In this document: positions 32,008 to 37,208 of the stretch, piece after piece
Numbering within the stretch: position 1 is the first letter of the stretch
Layout: the number at the start of each line of letters is the position of its first letter
DNA from: Chloroflexota bacterium
GTDB taxonomy: Bacteria > Chloroflexota > Limnocylindria > Limnocylindrales > CSP1-4
Direction of reading: 5' to 3'
Assembly: GCA_003171065.1 (NCBI GenBank)
Contig: PMXQ01000110.1
Coordinates: forward strand, 1-37,208
Length of the DNA: 37,208 nucleotides
The notes under the pieces: generated by a model
The model's input: only the letters and a program-made list of their open reading frames with translations
Databases searched by the model: none
What the model was told of the DNA's origin: nothing
Translations under genes and position numbers: made by a program

Positions 32008-32370
32008 TCAGCGGTCCTTCTCTTTGACCCAGCCCACGTGCTTGCGCAGGAGCCCGACCATGCCCAGCTCGAACTGGCGCTCGTCGGTGTGCTCCGGCAG
32101 AGCGCCAAGCTCGCCGGCGCTGAGGGAGACATCGACGTGCGAGGCCGTCAAGGCGACCACGTCATCCGCCGACACGAAGACGCGTCGCCCCTTCCACTTG
32201 AGCTGCACGACGATGCCGTGGAAGATGTCCTCTTCGTGGGACCCCAGGAGGTCATACACAGTTCCGATCTGCTCGCCGTCCGAGCGCACCGGGGTGTTCT
32301 CCGGCACGGCGCGCCAGGCGATCGGCTGGTCCGTGTCGCCGTTGGCTTCGGACTTGGGTGGCGTGTCCAT
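32008..32370 (-). CDS. PRC-barrel-like small protein
   Basis: The 120-residue protein reads VRSDGEQIGTVYDLLGSHEEDIFHGIVVQLKWKGRRVFVSADDVVAL, the beta-barrel pattern of PRC-barrel/DUF2171-type domains (G..IG.V.D...V....V..D.V). A short helical end follows (RQFELGMVGLLRKHVGWVKEKDR). PRC-barrel domains occur in RNA-processing and photosynthetic assembly proteins, and stand-alone copies are functionally unknown. GGAG 8 nt upstream supports the ATG. It lies upstream of tig on the same strand, separated by a promoter-like region. Confidence 0.75.
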   Translation of the reverse strand: MDTPPKSEANGDTDQPIAWRAVPENTPVRSDGEQIGTVYDLLGSHEEDIFHGIVVQLKWKGRRVFVSADDVVALTASHVDVSLSAGELGALPEHTDERQFELGMVGLLRKHVGWVKEKDR

Positions 32371-32400
32371 CGTTGCTTCTCCTGACTTATCGAGCCGCCC

Positions 32401-33633
32401 TCACGCAGAGGGCGAGCTCGCGGGCAAGCTTGGGGACGGGCTCGCGGATGGCTTCGCCGACGCACTCGAGGATGGGCTCGGGGACGTCGGGACCATGCGA
32501 GCACCGACGATCTTGCAGATGTGGCGGACGATAGTGAAACCTTCGGGATTGAACGATTTGTCGTCCATCGTATAGACGGCGAGGATGTATGTCTCCGCGC
32601 CGACGGTGACGATCCCGGACGAGTTCATGACGTAGAGGTTGTCCGGTCCCAGGACCCAGCCGTCCTTCAGCGCGATCGTCGCCCCGGCGGGACTGCTGTC
32701 GCCGACCCCGACCCGCTGATCGGCCTGGATGTGCTCCATCAACTTGAGCGCCAGGGCGCGATCCGTCGCGTTCAGGATCTTCCCCTCATGCAGCAGCTCC
32801 AGCAGCGAAACCATCGCCGCGGGCGTGATCGTGCTAAAGCCCCAGCCGACGTGCGGGGTCTGCGGGGTCAGGCCGGAGATGCCGACCTTCTTCATGAACG
32901 CGTTGATCCCGGCCTGGTAGCCGATCTCCGTGTACAGCGCCGTCGCGGAATTGTTGTTCGAGTTCTCGATCATCGTCGTCAGCAGCGACAGCTCGGTGGC
33001 GTTGGGACCCCTCCCTTTCGCCTCGAGCTGAGTCAGCAGCGTTAGCATGATCGGCACTTTCATCGAGCTCGCGACGACGTACGGGCGGTCCGCGTTGTGG
33101 CCGTAGACCACGCCGCGAGTGACATCGAGCAGCTCGACCCCCACCCGGGTGCCGTAGTCGGTGAGGTAATCTGCCAGGCCCGTGTCGAGCGCGTCGAAGC
33201 TCGCCATGGCGCGGCCCGAGGGCTGGATCATCGTCAGCGCCGACGCCTCCACCCAGCCGGTCCCGTGCCGGCCAGGCGTCTGCCAGGTGACCTGGGCCCA
33301 GGCCTTGCCGTCAACCGTGGTTGACTTCAAGGTCAGCGTCAGCGGGAAGTTCGCCCCGAGATGGACCTGGGCGGCGCCCTCGTCACTCGCCGTCGCGTAC
33401 ACGGTCACCGACCCGCTCGTCCAGGCCTTCTGCGGGACAGGCGAGGGCGTGGGGGACGGGACGGGCGAAGGGGTGGGCGACGGAGTCGGCGACGACTGCG
33501 ACCCACTCGACTCGTTCGTCGACGTCGCGGGGCTGACCGAGCCCGAGGCCGACGACGCCGGCGGAGTCGAGCCGCCTCCGCAACCGAGCACCGCACATGC
33601 CAGGAGGCACACGAGCAGACGACGAATTGCCAC
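32401..33633 (-). CDS. Exported class A beta-lactamase-fold serine hydrolase (lipoprotein)
   Basis: The 410-residue protein starts with a lipoprotein signal (RRLLVCLLACAVLGC, Cys18). A long Ser/Thr/Pro linker follows, then a small beta domain (about 70-140, SVTVYATASDEGAAQVHLG to GTGWVEASAL) resembling SH3-like modules. The class A beta-lactamase/penicillin-binding fold follows with the SxxK nucleophile Ser189-Lys192 (ASSMKVPI), an SxN-like NSNNNSAT and KDGWV in place of KTG. The active-site set is thus present in relaxed form; peptidase or esterase activity on the envelope is as likely as antibiotic hydrolysis. The end is a Ser/Pro-rich tail. I chose the GTG at 33633, which has AGAGGTG 7 nt upstream, over the track start at 33981. 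Confidence 0.85.
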   Translation of the reverse strand: MAIRRLLVCLLACAVLGCGGGSTPPASSASGSVSPATSTNESSGSQSSPTPSPTPSPVPSPTPSPVPQKAWTSGSVTVYATASDEGAAQVHLGANFPLTLTLKSTTVDGKAWAQVTWQTPGRHGTGWVEASALTMIQPSGRAMASFDALDTGLADYLTDYGTRVGVELLDVTRGVVYGHNADRPYVVASSMKVPIMLTLLTQLEAKGRGPNATELSLLTTMIENSNNNSATALYTEIGYQAGINAFMKKVGISGLTPQTPHVGWGFSTITPAAMVSLLELLHEGKILNATDRALALKLMEHIQADQRVGVGDSSPAGATIALKDGWVLGPDNLYVMNSSGIVTVGAETYILAVYTMDDKSFNPEGFTIVRHICKIVGARMVPTSPSPSSSASAKPSASPSPSLPASSPSA

Positions 33634-33710
33634 AGTACGACACCTCTGGACGAGCCAGACCCCGACTCGACTGACTGCCGCCGACCGGTACGCGCCCCAG
33701 ATCATAGTCG

Positions 33711-33716
33711 ACGCCA
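33711..33716 (-). promoter_or_regulatory. Candidate -10 for the beta-lactamase-fold gene
   Basis: TATGAT on the minus strand lies about 77 bases before the GTG start, within the 115-bp divergent region shared with the CapA-type gene. No clear -35 is visible. Confidence 0.3.
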
Positions 33717-33736
33717 ACGCTCGGGACGGTACCTGC

Positions 33737-33742
33737 GACAAT
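33737..33742 (+). promoter_or_regulatory. Candidate -10 for leaderless CapA-type gene
   Basis: GACAAT ends exactly 6 nt before the ATG at 33749. No Shine-Dalgarno sequence is present, which fits a leaderless transcript as at rarA and the FAD/Fe-S gene. Confidence 0.35.
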
Positions 33743-33748
33743 CTGGGC

Positions 33749-35338
33749 ATGACACACCTGCGTCGATCCCTGCTGGCGTTGCTCGCCGTTCTCGCCATCG
33801 TTTCGGCGTGCGGCTCGAATCCGCCGAGCCCGCCGCCCAGCCAGGCCCCCAGCCCGACCTCGGCCGCGTCGCCGTTTGACGCTCCGACCGCCTCGCCGAC
33901 GCCGCAGTCCACGCCAAGTCCGACGGCAGCCCCGGCCGTTCCGATCGTTCCGGTCGCGGACTTTCGGACGATCGCGACCACGATCGATCAGGCCGGCGTC
34001 GCGGCCATCCTGGCCGGCACGAACAAGCAGTTCACGACGCTCGAGCTGGTGAGCGCCGACGCGGACGGCATCCTTGCGGCGCTCAGCCTGTCCCAACCGT
34101 CGGTCGCGAGCCGTCTCGTGCTCGCTCCGACCGCCGCGGTCCTGGAGGCCGACCTCGATGCCAAGGCGGCCCGCCTGGGCATCGTCCGCGCCACCGACGT
34201 GGGACCGAGCGTGCGAGCGCTGGGCTGGGGGGACGTGTCGCTCTTCGGCGTGTCTCGAGTCAAGAGCCTGGCGGACTGGCCGCTGCAGGCCAGCCTGCCG
34301 GCGACCGCCACCACAGCCGCGTTCAATCCGTCGGCGACCTGGACGATCGTCGCGGGCGGCGACGTGATGCTCGACCGCGGCGTGTACAAGGTGATCAAGC
34401 TCCAGGGCAAGGGCGTGGATTTCCCGTTCTCCGGCGGGACCGCCACGATCACCAGCCGCTACTGCTGCTCATCGTGGGACTGGGTGATGCCGCGCACGAA
34501 GGTCGATGACACGACCCAGGACGTGCGCGCCCTGACGTCGGGAGCTGACCTGTCGATGGTGAACCTGGAGGGTCCAGCCCCGACCAACTCCTCGTACCAC
34601 GCCACGGGAATGTCCTTCACATTCAATCAGGCGTTTCTCGCCGGGCTCCAGTACGCTGGGATCGATTGGGTCTCGCTTGCCAACAACCACATCCTCAACG
34701 CCGGCAGACAGGGCGTGGTCCAGACGATCGCGGCGCTTGACAAGCTCGGGATCGCCCACAGCGGCGCCGGCGCGAACATAACGGCGGCCCGGACTCCGGC
34801 CATCTTCAACATCGATGGCGTCAAGGTCGCGGTCCTCTCGTACGACGCGATCTCACCCGGCGAGGCCGCCACTGCGAAGTTACCCGGAACCGCCGAGCTC
34901 TCCGCCGGCACCGCCCCAGCCGACATCAAGGCAGCCAAGGCGGCCGGCGCCCAGGTCGTCATCGTCTACCCCCACTGGGGGATCGAATACAAGACCGGAC
35001 CGACCGCGGCTCAGAAGAGGCTGGCGCACCAGATGATCGACGCGGGCGCGGACATGATCATCGGCAACCATGCCCACTGGGCGGGGGCCATGGAGATATA
35101 CAAGGGCAAGCCGATCTGGTACGAGCTCGGCAACTTCGTGTTCGACCAGACATGGTCGGAGCAGACCGAAGAGGGGCTCGTGCTCGAGCTGACGTTCAGC
35201 GGCTCCACCCTCGTTCAGGCGTGGACGCATCCGACGATCATCCTCGATGGCGCCCAGCCGAATCTGCTGGATCCGGTGAGCGGCGAGGCCGTCATGAACC
35301 GCGTCTACACGGCCTCCGGGAAGCTGTTGCCCTGGTAA
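33749..35338 (+). CDS. CapA-family metallophosphatase-like lipoprotein
   Basis: The 529-residue protein begins MTHLRRSLLALLAVLAIVSAC, a lipoprotein signal with Cys21, followed by a Pro/Ser/Thr-rich linker. A short domain precedes the CapA (PGA_cap) core, which starts near residue 200. The core has VAGGDVMLDR, the MVNLEGP block, SLANNHILNAG, YPHWGIEY and IGNHAHW, then LGNFVFDQ: the metal-ligand pattern of the calcineurin-like/CapA fold. CapA proteins take part in poly-gamma-glutamate capsule synthesis, but many single CapA-type genes occur without CapB/CapC, as here, and their role is open. It is divergent from the beta-lactamase-fold gene. I chose the ATG at 33749 because the signal peptide starts there; the track ORF from 33182 is antisense to the neighbour. 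Confidence 0.9.
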   Translation: MTHLRRSLLALLAVLAIVSACGSNPPSPPPSQAPSPTSAASPFDAPTASPTPQSTPSPTAAPAVPIVPVADFRTIATTIDQAGVAAILAGTNKQFTTLELVSADADGILAALSLSQPSVASRLVLAPTAAVLEADLDAKAARLGIVRATDVGPSVRALGWGDVSLFGVSRVKSLADWPLQASLPATATTAAFNPSATWTIVAGGDVMLDRGVYKVIKLQGKGVDFPFSGGTATITSRYCCSSWDWVMPRTKVDDTTQDVRALTSGADLSMVNLEGPAPTNSSYHATGMSFTFNQAFLAGLQYAGIDWVSLANNHILNAGRQGVVQTIAALDKLGIAHSGAGANITAARTPAIFNIDGVKVAVLSYDAISPGEAATAKLPGTAELSAGTAPADIKAAKAAGAQVVIVYPHWGIEYKTGPTAAQKRLAHQMIDAGADMIIGNHAHWAGAMEIYKGKPIWYELGNFVFDQTWSEQTEEGLVLELTFSGSTLVQAWTHPTIILDGAQPNLLDPVSGEAVMNRVYTASGKLLPW

Positions 35339-35406
35339 ACGGGGCTCGGGGCGTAGAAACTCGCCCCGAATCGCAGACGGAAGCCCGGGGCTCGGCACAA
35401 ACACGG

Positions 35407-35463
35407 TGGTGGGCGAGGTCGGGGTCGAACCGACACGCCGCTTACGCGGCCACAACGGGGATG
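35407..35463 (-). tRNA. 3' fragment of a tRNA-Leu-type gene (probable attachment site)
   Basis: On the minus strand this piece has a CCA end with discriminator A and a 3' acceptor strand CTCGCCC. A perfect T arm follows (GTCGG-TTCGACC-CCGAC), then a long variable arm (GCCGC-GTAA-GCGGC), the pattern of leucine tRNAs, and finally TCCCC of an anticodon stem. No matching 5' acceptor strand (GGGCGAG) or D arm occurs in the next 80 bases, so the gene is cut off near the anticodon loop. A displaced tRNA 3' end is what remains at the far side of an element integrated into a tRNA gene. It is not a functional tRNA. Confidence 0.7.
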
Positions 35464-35717
35464 CTCTATCCGGCTCCTCGTGGCGGGCGATGCAGAATCG
35501 GCGCTGTTAGCGTGTGAGTCGGACCCCGAGTTAGGCCCAACTGGGGCACTGCGCCGTCTCGGCGTCTCGGACTGGCTCCGGCTTCGATGATGCACGCGCT
35601 GGCTTTGTACCTCATCCCGGTCCTAGGTGTCTGCGTTGTGGTCTGTCTCGCATACCTCCCGCGCCCGACGGGCCACCGTTCCGCCGTGGTTCGACTCACT
35701 GGCAAGGTGCGCGAGGT
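35464..35717. other. Element-end region between the tRNA fragment and the tail-fibre gene
   Basis: About 250 bases lie between the tRNA fragment and the stop of the tail-fibre-like gene. The only candidate is a 44-codon plus-strand frame with a membrane segment (see 35587). No integrase or excisionase gene fits here. Confidence 0.35.
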
Positions 35718-35721
35718 CTAG
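35587..35721 (+). CDS. Possible small single-pass membrane protein
   Basis: The frame encodes 44 residues: MMHALALYLIPVLGVCVVVC, then LAYLPRP and a basic tail. About 20 hydrophobic residues run together, followed by positive charges, the pattern of a small membrane protein. Its stop overlaps the end of the tail-fibre-like gene on the opposite strand. No clear Shine-Dalgarno is visible and the frame is too short for the ORF track, so this is tentative. Confidence 0.3.
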   Translation: MMHALALYLIPVLGVCVVVCLAYLPRPTGHRSAVVRLTGKVREV

Positions 35722-37208
35722 CCTACGACGCACCAGCGGGACACGTCGCCGTCATAGCGGACTAGGACGGTCCGTAGCGTCGTCAGTGAGAACGACGCCG
35801 CGCCGGGGCAGTACCACCGATTCGCGGCGGCGGATGAGGCGCTGTTGTGGGGCAGGGTGAGGGTCGAGCCGCTCGCATTGTTGAGTAGCTTCTCCTCGCC
35901 TTCGGACCCTGCCGCCATCCCGGTGATGGAATACGCGCCGGTTGAGGAGATCTTGACCGTGCGCGCGCCAGACAGGCCGGTTGGCGCCCAGTCGTTCACG
36001 GAGGCTGTCAGGCTCGGGGCGATGTACCCATACATCCGGAAGTTAGCGCCTCCGGATAGCTGCCCGTCCGAGTCGATGCCCCCGCCCGAGTTCGTAACGA
36101 TGTCGCCGCCGACCTGGAGTTCGCCGGATACGAAGGTCGGCCCGAGCGTGATCGCAACAGTCGGGTCGATTGAGCTGGACTCAGTACCGGGTGCCAGGCA
36201 GGCGAGCCCGAATCTGACCCAATTCGAGGCGCTATGGGTCGTCTGTTCCCACGCGGTCAATTCGACGCGGGCATATCGAGCGTTGAGCGGTGCACGCATC
36301 GCGGCGCCCGTGAAGATGCCCTCGGCCGTAGTCCCGCTAGGACAGGAGGGGCCAGCCGAGTCGGTCGAGGATATGAACCCGCCCCCGGCGGTGTACCACC
36401 TAACGGCTACGTCGGAGAATACGGCCCCTGCCGCTTGGTTCGACGCCGCCACTAGGAAGGTGTACAGGAGCGAACCGCCTTCGACCGGGACTAGGTCGGT
36501 CGTTATCGCGACGTTGTTTGAGGTGATGGTGCCCACGGCCGAAAAGGCGAACTGGACGTAGTTGCCACCCGGCCAGGACGTTGAGGCTACAACCGTAGCG
36601 GTGCCCGAGCCCGAGCTGCGCCAAGCCGTCCAGAATGGCAGGCCGGACGTTTCGCCGGTGGCGTCGGTGCGGCTCGTGCCCAAAGTCAGCGCCCCGGCAA
36701 CACTCTCACTCATCTGCGAGTTGTAGATACCTGAGTGGATGAAGTCCACCCAGGCGGCGCCGAAGCCCTGGGGTTCGAGCAGTGATCCGCCATAAGCGTC
36801 ATAGAGCGCGACGCCATAGGAGCCGTCAGGCAGATGACCCAAGATCGCCCGGACGAGAGTGCCGTCACTAACCTGGATACCGGAGGCTGATACCGTCGTG
36901 CTGGCGTTTCCTAGCACCACTCCCGATGGCACCGTTCCGCTGGACTGGTTCAGGATGATCTTGGCTCCGTCGATCAGGACGTTGCCACTCGCGTCCACAA
37001 TCTTGATGCCGTAGTCGGTGCCAATGTGGCCGAGGGTGGCACGCGCCCGCGTCCCATCGCTGACCTGGACGCCGTTGGCAGTTATCGTCGTGGACGAGTT
37101 GCCGAGGACCACGCCAGAGGGCACGGTGCCTGTTGATTGCGCCAACTGGATCTTCGAGCCATCAATGAGCGCATTCCCGCTGGCGTCCACGATCTTGATG
37201 CCGTAGTC
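35718..37208 (-). CDS. Phage tail-fibre-like protein, 5' end outside the window
   Basis: The frame is open to the window edge (it reads DYGIKIVDASGN from the last base), so the track start at 37190 is internal and the gene is partial; at least 496 residues are present. The visible N-terminal part has 64-residue repeats (YGIKIVDASGN.LIDG.KI, then GTVPSGVVLGN.STT). A beta-rich middle follows (FYPG-like jelly-roll composition, many Ser/Thr/Gly), and the C-terminus LTLPHNSASSAAANRWYCPG...RYDGDVSRW is the ending seen in phage tail fibre and tip proteins. It probably binds a receptor or forms part of a tail. Base composition is visibly lower in GC than the core genes, and it lies inside the putative integrated element. 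Confidence 0.7.
   Translation of the reverse strand, partial: DYGIKIVDASGNALIDGSKIQLAQSTGTVPSGVVLGNSSTTITANGVQVSDGTRARATLGHIGTDYGIKIVDASGNVLIDGAKIILNQSSGTVPSGVVLGNASTTVSASGIQVSDGTLVRAILGHLPDGSYGVALYDAYGGSLLEPQGFGAAWVDFIHSGIYNSQMSESVAGALTLGTSRTDATGETSGLPFWTAWRSSGSGTATVVASTSWPGGNYVQFAFSAVGTITSNNVAITTDLVPVEGGSLLYTFLVAASNQAAGAVFSDVAVRWYTAGGGFISSTDSAGPSCPSGTTAEGIFTGAAMRAPLNARYARVELTAWEQTTHSASNWVRFGLACLAPGTESSSIDPTVAITLGPTFVSGELQVGGDIVTNSGGGIDSDGQLSGGANFRMYGYIAPSLTASVNDWAPTGLSGARTVKISSTGAYSITGMAAGSEGEEKLLNNASGSTLTLPHNSASSAAANRWYCPGAASFSLTTLRTVLVRYDGDVSRWCVVG
36825..37208 (-). repeat. 192-bp tandem repeats in the tail-fibre gene
   Basis: TCTTGATGCCGTAGTC occurs at 37001 and again at 37193, a period of 192 bp (64 codons). 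The repeat continues past the window edge, so the copy number is unknown. Confidence 0.75.

Noticed and set aside
35152-35517. Plus-strand ORF containing WWARSGSNRHAAY
   Set aside because: This wording is the usual spurious translation of the reverse complement of a tRNA 3' end; it led me to the tRNA fragment rather than to a gene.
1-37208. CRISPR arrays, complete tRNA or rRNA genes, insertion sequences
   Set aside because: I looked for regularly spaced direct repeats, full cloverleaf patterns and transposase motifs on both strands and found none; the only spaced repeats are coding (kelch, tail fibre) or short degenerate ones.

Overview
The window is about 37 kb of high-GC bacterial chromosome. 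It holds roughly 26 protein-coding genes, packed mostly into short operons, with GTG and TTG starts alongside ATG. Membership of the Chloroflexota (possibly a soil or groundwater lineage such as Limnocylindria) is an inference from gene content and style: a DUF4446 protein, a MoxR/DUF58/transglutaminase operon, a histidine-phosphatase-type phosphoserine phosphatase, a T-box in front of valS, proline/serine/threonine-rich lipoprotein linkers and several apparently leaderless genes. I could not test this by phylogeny.

Layout. 1-3.8 kb: a membrane-anchored DUF4446 protein, a small membrane protein and a soluble three-PAS hybrid sensor kinase. 3.87-5.4 kb: the replication-repair AAA+ ATPase RarA, divergent from the kinase. 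5.4-7.0 kb: a gene-poor stretch with one small hypothetical gene, then a VapBC toxin-antitoxin pair. 7.1-10.7 kb: an operon with a class V aminotransferase, SerA and a histidine phosphatase, which together can cover all three steps of the phosphorylated serine pathway. 10.8-15.5 kb (minus strand): MoxR, DUF58 and transglutaminase/DUF4129. 15.9-19.2 kb: a large protein with a zinc ribbon at each end and a disordered middle, convergent with a three-gene operon (zinc-ribbon protein, FmdB-like protein, excisionase-type HTH protein). 19.4-22.5 kb: valS with a T-box riboswitch whose specifier codon reads GUA (Val). 23.2-26.5 kb: a fused FAD/Fe-S oxidoreductase followed by a cupin. 26.8-27.8 kb: a five-repeat kelch lipoprotein. 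28.4-31.9 kb: the tig-clpP-clpX protein quality-control operon. 32.0-35.3 kb: a PRC-barrel-like protein, a class A beta-lactamase-fold lipoprotein and a divergent CapA-type lipoprotein.

The right end (from about 35.4 kb) looks different. A 3' fragment of a tRNA-Leu-type gene (CCA end, T arm, long variable arm, part of the anticodon stem) marks what appears to be the attachment-site boundary of an integrated phage-like element. Inside it lies a phage tail-fibre-like gene with 64-residue repeats that runs off the window. The intact tRNA and the rest of the element should lie beyond the window.

No single gene set here is clearly a new system. The most informative observations are the T-box with its readable specifier, the tRNA-fragment junction, the compact non-orthologous serine operon, the recurrent -10 box about 6-9 nt before start codons (leaderless transcripts), and a possible leader-peptide/hairpin arrangement upstream of the kelch lipoprotein.
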